From a candidate division FCPU426 bacterium (lineage in GTDB: Bacteria > Oederibacteriota > Muellerivitia > Muellerivitales > Muellerivitaceae): a stretch of DNA of 35,890 bases. Positions 25,211 through 31,185 of the stretch are shown here, piece by piece (within the stretch, counting starts at the first letter, position 1; each line of letters starts with the position of its first letter). The stretch spans positions 1 to 35,890 of the forward strand of contig JASHNQ010000077.1 of the NCBI GenBank assembly GCA_030041545.1, read 5' to 3'. Below the pieces are notes generated by a model, which was not told the DNA's origin, searched no databases, and was given only the letters and a program-made list of their open reading frames with translations. Position numbers and translations under genes: made by a program.

Positions 25211-26062
25211 ATGGAAAAAGAAGGAAAAAAATCCCGGTCGTCCCTGGAGTCGCGCCAGGAAGAAATCCGCCGGTTGGCCGAAAACTACTATCAAAAACGG
25301 ATTGCGGCCCATGAACCGGGGGACGCCCAATCCGACTGGGCCCTGGCGGAAAAGGCCGTCCGGCGAAAAATCTTTTTCAGGGAATTTTTAATCCCTTGCG
25401 GAGTGGTGCTGATCCTGGTCTTGGCCGTTCTTTTAACGAAAACATTTAAAGCCCACCAAGTTCAAAGAACCCAAGACCAGCAAAAAAAAATGGCTTACGA
25501 AAGCCTTTCAGCGGCCGCCGACCGGCTTTTATCGCCCTTCATTTCCCTTTGCGAGGTTGCGGAAAAAGGCCATTTGGTGGAGGCGCTCCAGGGTTGGGAC
25601 AACAACGGTAAAAACCAAAGCGGGCAAAACCGGTTTTGGATGGAAAACAACGGGGTCAAACTCAAGGAGCCGGAATTCGTCAGCTTCCTTTGCGGGCTCA
25701 ATGACAAGGAAAAAGCCGGCGACGCCGCGGCCAAGCAGGAGATTCTTGAAACACAATCGGCCGTCCGGGAAGGATTTAAAAATTTGACGGCCGTGGAGGA
25801 ACAGTACCGCAGCTTCCTCGCACCGGGGGACGTCGATTTTATCGACCAACTTTCCAAAAACGGTTTCCTCATGGACGTCCTTCATGAGGCCCAGCAGCCG
25901 GATGGGACCCTCTACCGGATCAAGGGATTCAAGTTTTTTTCCGAATATTGCCGGGACCCCGTTAAATTCAACGTGGAATTGGTGGAATATGAGGATGTCA
26001 TCGATATCGTCCAAATACTGGATTTTCGTTCAGAAAAGATAGCGGATTCCATCCAATCCTAG
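25211..26062 (+). CDS. Membrane-anchored protein with DUF2934-like N terminus
   Basis: The product has 283 residues. Residues about 12-52 (EEIRRLAENYYQKRIAAH, then GDAQSDWALAEKAV) resemble DUF2934, a short motif of unknown role usually ending DWLxAE. One membrane span follows at about 58-78 (FLIPCGVVLILVLAVLLTKT). The remaining 200 residues are polar, with no family I recognise. It is divergent from the gene at 22714 and has a regulon-type promoter. The start has GAGGAAG at a spacing of about 9. Confidence 0.8.
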   Translation: MEKEGKKSRSSLESRQEEIRRLAENYYQKRIAAHEPGDAQSDWALAEKAVRRKIFFREFLIPCGVVLILVLAVLLTKTFKAHQVQRTQDQQKKMAYESLSAAADRLLSPFISLCEVAEKGHLVEALQGWDNNGKNQSGQNRFWMENNGVKLKEPEFVSFLCGLNDKEKAGDAAAKQEILETQSAVREGFKNLTAVEEQYRSFLAPGDVDFIDQLSKNGFLMDVLHEAQQPDGTLYRIKGFKFFSEYCRDPVKFNVELVEYEDVIDIVQILDFRSEKIADSIQS

Positions 26063-26081
26063 AAACCATTTCAAGATCTAA

Positions 26082-26183
26082 CTCTTACCACAAAGTTTAC
26101 GAAGGACACGAAGTAAGGCATAAAAGCATCAAGAAAACCTAAGATTGTTAACTTCGTGCCCTTTGTGTACTTCGTGGTGAGAG
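26082..26183. repeat. Long palindromic intergenic repeat (ACCACAAAG...CTTCGTGGT type)
   Basis: Two 33-base arms, 26082-26114 and 26151-26183, are inverted copies with 27 of 33 positions matching (left arm begins CTCTTACCACAAAG, right arm ends TTCGTGGTGAGAG). The loop is 36 bases. The words CACGAAGG and CTTCGTG occur in dispersed palindromes of many environmental genomes. It would form a long hairpin in RNA after the 25211 gene and may end or stabilise that transcript. Confidence 0.75.
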
Positions 26184-26238
26184 ACTTTGAATCAGATCCT
26201 GGAAATATTTTCCAGACCGTCCGATCGGAGCTTTTGGA

Positions 26239-26685
26239 ATGTCCAATAAAAGGTTCTTTTTTTATTTAACCTTCCTGGTTTTCCTGGGCGCCTTGTTCTT
26301 TCTTTGGTTTTACTTGCAAAGGTACGGGCGATTCATGGAAAGGGGGGCCGTCAATCCCTGGGAAATGATCCGGCACATCCTGCCTTTCTGCGGGCTGGCG
26401 AATTTGGCCGTCTACATTCTTTCCTTGCTGCACCTTCAGCTGCTTTTCCTGGTTTTGGGAAAAGACTTGAAGGACCTGCAGCTTCAGGCGGCCCGGGGTG
26501 GGACCCTTTTGTTCGCCCTCCTGGTGGAAACGGCTTTCCTGGTCCAAATCCCCCAAATGGGGTCCGACTTATTGGTGGGGGTTGCCTATACCCTTCCGCC
26601 TTTGGCGGTCTTGGTTTTTCTCGTTGTCCTCCTGGCGGTCAAAGTCTTGGGTTCAAGCCGATTCGACCCCAAAAGACTCAAATAG
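26239..26685 (+). CDS. Four-span membrane protein, unknown
   Basis: The 148-residue product has hydrophobic segments at about 7-26, 45-70, 80-105 and 115-135, with short loops. Its N terminus is MSNKRFFFYLTFLVFLGALF. GGAG lies eight bases before the ATG. It is convergent with the orphan regulator at 26688, with stops 2 bases apart. No motif or family is recognised. Confidence 0.72.
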   Translation: MSNKRFFFYLTFLVFLGALFFLWFYLQRYGRFMERGAVNPWEMIRHILPFCGLANLAVYILSLLHLQLLFLVLGKDLKDLQLQAARGGTLLFALLVETAFLVQIPQMGSDLLVGVAYTLPPLAVLVFLVVLLAVKVLGSSRFDPKRLK

Positions 26686-26687
26686 GA

Positions 26688-27422
26688 TCAGGATACGTCG
26701 GATTTGGGCGATGAAGCTTTAGGTTCCTCCACGTACTTCAAGCGGTAACCCACCCCCTGTTCGGTAAGGATGTACTTGGGTCGGGCGGGCCGGGCCTCGA
26801 TCTTATGCCTTAATTGGTGGATATAAAGCCTCAAGGACGCGCCTTGTTCAAGGCTGTTGGGCCCCCGTATCTCCTGGAGGGCCTGCTTCTGTGTCACCAC
26901 CTTCCCCACGTTGCGGATTAAAAGCGCCAGCAGGTCATATTCGTTGGGAGTCAAATGGATTTCCTTTCCCCGGGCGGTGACCCGCCGGGCCGAAAGGTCC
27001 ACCTTGAAATCCGGCGTCTCAAAAACCGCCTCTTCCCCGCCCTGCTTGAGCCGCGCCAAGTGCCTCAAGGCCACCCGCACCCGCGCCATGAGTTCCTCGA
27101 CGTCAAAAGGCTTGGCCAGGTAATCATCCGCTCCGGCGTCCAGACCTTGGACCTTTTCCCTGTCCTCCCCCCGGGCGGTGAGGATAATGACGGGCACGAA
27201 GGTCCATTCCCGCAGGCGTCTTAGGACGGCCAAGCCGTCCATGTCGGGAAGGCCCAGGTCCAAAAGGATGATGTCCGGCTTGTGGGAGGAAGCCAGGGCC
27301 AGGCCCTCCACCGCGGTTGCCGCCTCCAGCACCCGGAAGTCATGGCTTTCCAAGTAGGGCTTGAGGAAACGCCGGATGGGCTGCTCATCTTCGATCATGA
27401 GGATCACGTTCTTGTTTTGCAT
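26688..27422 (-). CDS. Orphan KdpE-type response regulator
   Basis: The 244-residue regulator is a close paralog of the one at 34080 (identical over MQNKNVILMIEDEQPIRRFL and most of both domains). Receiver residues E11, D12, phosphoacceptor D55 and K104 are intact. In the winged helix, the usual tryptophan in (V/E)(I/V)WGP is arginine (R186, QEIRGPNS against QEIWGPNS in the paralog). No kinase gene adjoins it, so it may be fed by the KdpD at 31186 or the short kinase. ATG 27422 has no ribosome binding site, and the predicted transcription start is at or next to the ATG, so the mRNA may be leaderless. Confidence 0.92.
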   Translation of the reverse strand: MQNKNVILMIEDEQPIRRFLKPYLESHDFRVLEAATAVEGLALASSHKPDIILLDLGLPDMDGLAVLRRLREWTFVPVIILTARGEDREKVQGLDAGADDYLAKPFDVEELMARVRVALRHLARLKQGGEEAVFETPDFKVDLSARRVTARGKEIHLTPNEYDLLALLIRNVGKVVTQKQALQEIRGPNSLEQGASLRLYIHQLRHKIEARPARPKYILTEQGVGYRLKYVEEPKASSPKSDVS

Positions 27423-27429
27423 TTTTCAA

Positions 27430-27469
27430 ATGCTAGGGCAAGGTCCCGTTAAAATTCCGTTTGATGAGG
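27430..27469 (-). promoter_or_regulatory. Paired-repeat promoter giving a possible leaderless mRNA
   Basis: On the minus strand the units end CAAAC (complement of 27459-27469) and TTTAAC (27448-27458), sharing GGAATTTTAAC with 284-294. After 12 bases comes TAGCAT (complement of 27435-27430). A start six to seven bases on falls at 27422-27424, the ATG of the regulator. Confidence 0.6.
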
Positions 27470-27647
27470 CCGGACAATCGTTTTTAAAACGTTTTGTTTT
27501 CCGGTTGGAGGGTTAACATTTATGAATTTGAATTAACTTCTGGGAGGTTTTCGGCGGAAGCTAAAGATATTGGATGGGATCAGGAATGGGCTTTAGGCGA
27601 AACAGGGAGGAATAGGGATATCAAGGGAACTACAAAAAATGACGTTT

Positions 27648-27983
27648 TTAAATCGCCGCTTGGCCCTTTTCCCCCGTGCGGATACGGATGGCCTGCTCCA
27701 CTGCGGAAATGAATATTTTCCCGTCCCCGATTTCACCTTTGTGGGCGGCCTTGATGATGGCCTCAATGGTCTTCTCCAACATGTTGTTTTCCACGATCAT
27801 GGAAATCACCAGTTTGGGAAGGAGTCCCTCGACGCTTTGGCTCCGGTAATATTCCGTTTCCCCTTTTTGGGTGCCGTGGCCTTGGGCTTCCGTCACCGTC
27901 ACCCCCGAGTACCCGATTTCTTTCAGGCTGTGCAACACGGCCTTGAGGGCGTTGGGCCTCACGATGGCTTCAATCTTTTTCAT
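27648..27983 (-). CDS. P-II signalling protein without the modifiable tyrosine
   Basis: The 111-residue GlnB/GlnK-family trimer-type protein begins MKKIEAIVRPNALKAVLHSL and ends GDGKIFISAVEQAIRIRTGE. The 2-oxoglutarate/ATP-binding TQKGE (Q39, K40, G41), LPK and GDGKIF are present. The T-loop is one residue shorter than in E. coli GlnB and reads YYRSQSVEGLLPK, so Tyr51, the uridylylation site, is lost (Ser/Val). It is the last of three tandem P-II genes on the minus strand. It probably senses 2-oxoglutarate and ATP/ADP but would have an altered partner or modification. Confidence 0.95.
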   Translation of the reverse strand: MKKIEAIVRPNALKAVLHSLKEIGYSGVTVTEAQGHGTQKGETEYYRSQSVEGLLPKLVISMIVENNMLEKTIEAIIKAAHKGEIGDGKIFISAVEQAIRIRTGEKGQAAI

Positions 27984-28019
27984 GGTGCGATCTCCTGGCG
28001 TTTATACGGCCATAATCCT

Positions 28020-28394
28020 TCAAACCGTCTTCCGGGCCTTCAATGCGCCCTTTCCGCCGGAAAGGGCTTTCTCCCCTTTTTCCCCCGTCCGGATGCGGAT
28101 GGCATCCATGATATCCGAAATGAAAATCTTTCCGTCGCCGATTTCACCGGTCCGGGCTCCGGAAATAATGGCCTTGATGACCTTTTCCTGGTCCTTACCC
28201 GCCACGACGATTTCGATTTTGGTTTTGGGGAGGAAGTTGACGCGGAAATTGGAGGGCCAGTCCGAATGGAGCCCCTTTTGGGCCCCGTGGCCCTCCATTT
28301 CGGTGACCATCATTCCCGGATAGCCGATTTTCCGGAGTTGAAGCTGGACATCCTGCAATTTGTCGGGCCGGATGATGGCCTCGATTTTCAACAT
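28020..28394 (-). CDS. P-II signalling protein with Phe in the T-loop
   Basis: The 124-residue P-II protein has GHGAQKG, FLPKTKIEIVV and GDGKIFISDIMDAIRIRTGE. The T-loop reads DWPSNFRVNFLPK, with Phe where GlnB has Tyr51 and a one-residue deletion. The C terminus carries a basic extension (GGKGALKARKTV). It is the middle gene of the trio, 36 bases upstream of the previous one on the minus strand. The T-loop differences suggest a specialised target. Confidence 0.95.
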   Translation of the reverse strand: MLKIEAIIRPDKLQDVQLQLRKIGYPGMMVTEMEGHGAQKGLHSDWPSNFRVNFLPKTKIEIVVAGKDQEKVIKAIISGARTGEIGDGKIFISDIMDAIRIRTGEKGEKALSGGKGALKARKTV

Positions 28395-28401
28395 AAGAAC
28401 T

Positions 28402-28494
28402 CCAGTCGACGGTCGGCAGTCCGCGGTTCACAGTTTTGTTAAGGCTTTAAAGGCCCTGCCTAGCTGTCGACTGTGGACTGTCGGCTGTCAACTG
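28402..28494. repeat. Palindromic intergenic repeat (CAGTCGAC type)
   Basis: A left arm at 28402-28434 (CAGTCGACGGTCGGCAGTCC and on) and a right arm at 28462-28494 are imperfect inverted copies, about 23 of 32 positions. They lie between two P-II genes. The words AGTCGACAGTC and GTGGACTGTCGG recur within each arm. It would form a hairpin in the transcript and may separate the expression of the P-II genes. Confidence 0.65.
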
Positions 28495-28497
28495 CCG

Positions 28498-28866
28498 TTA
28501 CAGCGCTGAAAGGGCCCGGCTTTCCTGCTCGACCACCTTTTCACCCGACTCGCCGCTGCTGATGCGGTAGGCTTCCGCGATGTCATAGACGAAGATCTTC
28601 CCGTCCCCCACCTGGCCCGTTTGGGCGCTTTCCATGATGGCCTTGATGATCTTGTTTTTCTCGCGGTCGGGGCAGACGATCTCCAGCTTGACCTTGGGCA
28701 GCAGTTCCACCTTGTATTGGCGGCCGCGCCACTGCTGGGTCACGCCCTTTTGCAGGCCGTGCCCCTCCACTTCGGTGACGGTCACCCCGCCGTAACCCGC
28801 CTCTTTCAGCGCGTCCTTGACGTCCTCAAATTTGTCCGGCCGGATAATGGCTTCGATCTTTTTCAT
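28498..28866 (-). CDS. P-II signalling protein with conserved Tyr51
   Basis: The 122-residue first gene of the trio keeps Tyr51 (WRGRQYKVELLPK), the residue uridylylated or otherwise modified in canonical GlnB/GlnK. GHGLQKG, LPKVKLEIV and GDGKIFVYDIAEAYRISSGE are present. It has a good ribosome binding site (AGGAGG, complement of 28870-28876). No amtB, glnA or glnD lies in the window, so the usual nitrogen context is missing. It probably integrates 2-oxoglutarate and adenylate levels. Confidence 0.96.
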   Translation of the reverse strand: MKKIEAIIRPDKFEDVKDALKEAGYGGVTVTEVEGHGLQKGVTQQWRGRQYKVELLPKVKLEIVCPDREKNKIIKAIMESAQTGQVGDGKIFVYDIAEAYRISSGESGEKVVEQESRALSAL

Positions 28867-28995
28867 CCAATACCTCCTACAAGTAAAGACTGTGAACCTA
28901 TGATGAATAAGATGGATTTGATCAAAAATTGAATCTTTTGACGTTTCCCCATCCCGTTCATCTCATTTATCCAAGTTCCAATTTTGGTTTTTAAC

Positions 28996-29029
28996 AAAAA
29001 AGGGGCGGCATGGATGGCCCGCCCCTTTT
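28996..29029 (-). terminator. Rho-independent terminator after the 29051 gene
   Basis: GGGGCGG / CCGCCCC forms a seven-pair stem with a 10-base loop, flanked by A6 and T4; read on the minus strand it ends in a run of T. It closes the transcript of the small secreted protein, 20 bases past its stop. Confidence 0.88.
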
Positions 29030-29050
29030 GAATGTTTTTGAACCTCCAAA

Positions 29051-29401
29051 TCAGTACATGTAAGGTTCGTACTTGCTAAGGTTAGCTTCGACGACACCCT
29101 TCAAACCCGCCCAGGAAAGCATGATTCTCTTCCCGTTGGACAAGGTGACCTCGGACTCGTGCTTGGAGTTCAGGATCACGTTCGTCATGACGGGGCAATG
29201 GGTGTACCAAGCGCCTGTCCCCATCACAATGCCCGCGGTGGGGCGAAGGGCCCCCTTATTCCAGGGCGTCAGTTCCACGACCTGCGGGGCCGTGGCCAGG
29301 GTCCCCTGCGGATAAACCACTGCGGGGCGGTTGCCGGCGAAACTAGCCGTCGCCATCCCCAGGATCAAGGCTGCCAAGCCTAAGGTCATTTTCGTTTTCA
29401 T
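29051..29401 (-). CDS. Small secreted protein, unknown
   Basis: The 116-residue product starts at ATG 29401 (GGGAGG seven bases upstream). Its signal peptide ends SFA near residue 22. The mature part has about 94 residues, with one cysteine (WYTHCPVMT) and a short SNGKRIMLSW strand pattern. A longer frame to 29434 adds 11 residues without a site. It probably follows the 31-residue peptide in the same transcript, about 85 bases away. No family is recognised. Confidence 0.78.
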   Translation of the reverse strand: MKTKMTLGLAALILGMATASFAGNRPAVVYPQGTLATAPQVVELTPWNKGALRPTAGIVMGTGAWYTHCPVMTNVILNSKHESEVTLSNGKRIMLSWAGLKGVVEANLSKYEPYMY

Positions 29402-29486
29402 TTGTTTCCTCCCGCTTACTTCCACTTCAGGCATTCTTTAGGTTTCTCAGGGCTTTCGGGGTGCCCGTTTCCTTAGCCCTGGAATC

Positions 29487-29582
29487 TCAACTTTCTTTCC
29501 AGAAAAGCTGGATGCCGACCATGCTGACCAAGCTGGCGAAGGTCATCGCCAATCCGACGGAAATCATGAGTTGGGGTGCCAT
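29487..29582 (-). CDS. 31-residue membrane peptide under a six-repeat promoter
   Basis: MAPQLMISVGLAMTFASLVS continues with MVGIQLFWKES. It has one span and a charged end. TAGGAGG lies seven bases upstream of the ATG, a strong site. The most elaborate repeat array in the window (29637-29722) directly precedes it, so it should be strongly regulated. No family is recognised. Confidence 0.7.
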   Translation of the reverse strand: MAPQLMISVGLAMTFASLVSMVGIQLFWKES

Positions 29583-29618
29583 GGGATTCCTCCTAAAAAC
29601 CTTTGCTTCATTGAGGAA

Positions 29619-29722
29619 ATGATAGGTCTGGGAGGAGTTAGGTTGCTGTTAGAAGGGAATTTGAAACTGTTACGTTGCCGTTATGAAGGAGGGACCTGCT
29701 GTTAGGAAGCCGTTAAAATCGG
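29619..29722 (-). promoter_or_regulatory. Six-repeat activator-type promoter
   Basis: Units GTTAGGTTGCT (29637), GTTAGAAGGGA (29648), GTTACGTTGCC (29669), GTTATGAAGGA (29680), GTTAGGAAGCC (29701) and GTTAAAATCGG (29712) form three 11-bp pairs at a strict 32-bp period. On the minus strand the -10 TATCAT (complement of 29624-29619) is 12 bases past the last unit. CTGTTA-type words recall Pho boxes (CTGTCAT, 11-bp repeats), and TTAAC words recall PhoP boxes. Confidence 0.75.
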
Positions 29723-29819
29723 TTCACAGCTGACGGTTCACAGGTCACAGTTAAAAGCAATGCAAGGCACTTTTTTTGACGGACCACTGTGAGCTGTTAA
29801 CCGTCACCCGCGAACTGTA
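29721..29819. repeat. Palindromic intergenic repeat (GGTTCACAG type)
   Basis: Arms at 29720-29751 and about 29786-29817 are inverted copies with 26 of 32 positions matching (left CGGTTCACAGCTGACGGTTC, right ending CGCGAACTG). It starts where the repeat array ends and stops next to the stop codon of the SUMF1-domain gene, so it could act as that gene's terminator. Confidence 0.65.
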
Positions 29820-29820
29820 G

Positions 29821-31023
29821 TTAGGGCGTTTGGACGCAGCGGCAGCCGTGCTCAAAGACGTGGCCTATGAAATCCACTTTGCCGTCTTCCTTGTCCGGGT
29901 CCCACCCGGCCCGATGGGTGACTTGAAGGCAGTCCGTGCCGTTGGCGAAAGAACCGCCCCGTAATACTTTCTGTTTTCCCGTTTCCGGCCCCTTGGGGTT
30001 CCTTTCCGGGCTTTCAGCGTAATAATCCTCGCTGTACCAGTCGGACACCCATTCCCAAAGGTTTCCCACGATGTCGTAAAGGCCGTAAGGGTTGGGCTTC
30101 ATTTCCCCCACGGGAAATGCGCGATGCCCGGAATCACCGCTGTACCAGGCATAATCCGCCGCTTTGGAATCGTCTTTTCCCCAGAAATAAGGCGTGTCCG
30201 TGCCGCCCCGGGCGGCCTTTTCCCATTCGGCTTCCGTAGGCAGGCGCCCCCCCGCCCACCGGCAATAATCCCGGGCTTCCTTCCAGTTCAGGTTGAGGGC
30301 CGGTTGTTTCCCCCGGCCCCAGTGGGGTTGGGATTTATACTGCATAAACCCGTCCACCGGTTGGGCGATACCCATGATTTCGCAGTATTTGTCGTATTGG
30401 TCGAACGTCACCAATTTTTGGTCCATGTAAAAGGCGCTGACCCAAACCTTATGCTGGGGGATTTCGTCCTTTAATCCCTGGCCGGAAGGCGCACCCATCG
30501 TAAAATAACCCGCTGGGATCAAAACCCGGATGGCGCCATCCTTTCCAGTGAGGGTCTGCGGAAGGCTCTTGTCTTGGTTTAATTCGGCCCGGTTTTCCTC
30601 CTCGACCTCCGTTGGGTTTTCAGTAGGTTGAGGGACCGTTTCCGCGCCTCCCGAAGAAGCCGAGGAAACGGTCTTTTCAATGGACAGGCGGGCGAGGAAG
30701 CCGTCTTCCGGTAAATTGGGAAAAACATCCCCCGCGTCCCAAACGATTTTTTTGCCTTTTCCCGGGTCAACCCCCACTCCGATGTCCCCCGAAAGGGAGC
30801 CAATAGCGGGTTCGAGGCCCCACGTTTTTCCACCGTCGTTGGACATCTGAAGGTCGATGTTGTTTTTCCCGCCCGTGACGTCCGACAGGTCGTAGGTAAT
30901 GACCACTTTCCTCTCAACGACGTCCCTTTGGACTTGGACGTTCGAGATGTCCTGCCCGAACGCCGTGCCAAGGATAGCCAGACCGATCAAGCCAACCAAC
31001 CACAGTCCGAGTTTAAGAAACAT
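29821..31023 (-). CDS. Exported SUMF1 (formylglycine-generating enzyme fold) protein
   Basis: The 400-residue product has a signal peptide (residues 1-23, ending AFG). Next is a beta-sandwich-like domain at about 25-115 (VITYDLSD, MSNDGGKTW, GVDPGKGKKIVWDAGDVFP), commonly found before SUMF1 domains in diderm bacteria. The FGE-sulfatase/SUMF1 domain runs from about 165 to 400 (GAPSGQGLKDEIPQHKVWVS, GGRLPTEAEWEKAARGG, NLWEWVSDWY, LRGGSFANGTD). Most such proteins are not true sulfatase activators, and I do not see the standard paired catalytic cysteines, so a binding or structural role in the envelope is more likely. AGGAGA precedes the start. Confidence 0.9.
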   Translation of the reverse strand: MFLKLGLWLVGLIGLAILGTAFGQDISNVQVQRDVVERKVVITYDLSDVTGGKNNIDLQMSNDGGKTWGLEPAIGSLSGDIGVGVDPGKGKKIVWDAGDVFPNLPEDGFLARLSIEKTVSSASSGGAETVPQPTENPTEVEEENRAELNQDKSLPQTLTGKDGAIRVLIPAGYFTMGAPSGQGLKDEIPQHKVWVSAFYMDQKLVTFDQYDKYCEIMGIAQPVDGFMQYKSQPHWGRGKQPALNLNWKEARDYCRWAGGRLPTEAEWEKAARGGTDTPYFWGKDDSKAADYAWYSGDSGHRAFPVGEMKPNPYGLYDIVGNLWEWVSDWYSEDYYAESPERNPKGPETGKQKVLRGGSFANGTDCLQVTHRAGWDPDKEDGKVDFIGHVFEHGCRCVQTP

Positions 31024-31050
31024 AAAGCCATCTCCTTCAAGGAAAATTTA

Positions 31051-31162
31051 GCCACTGATGCATGGGGATACATGGGATAAACCAAAAACTTAAAACACCA
31101 TCGTTTAAAACGCCTTATATTTTTTCTGTGACTTCATCCCTTTCATCCCATGCATCTGTGGC
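31051..31162. repeat. Palindromic intergenic repeat (GCCACTGATGCATGGG type)
   Basis: The left arm starts at 31051 (GCCACTGATGCATGGGGATA), and the right arm ends at 31162 (CATCCCATGCATCTGTGGC). The arms pair over at least 20 bases with few mismatches. CCACAGATGCA-type words are found in dispersed repeats of many environmental genomes. It fills the gap between the kdpD stop and the SUMF1-domain gene. Confidence 0.7.
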
Positions 31163-31185
31163 GAATAAGTCTTAGCTTTTCGGTT

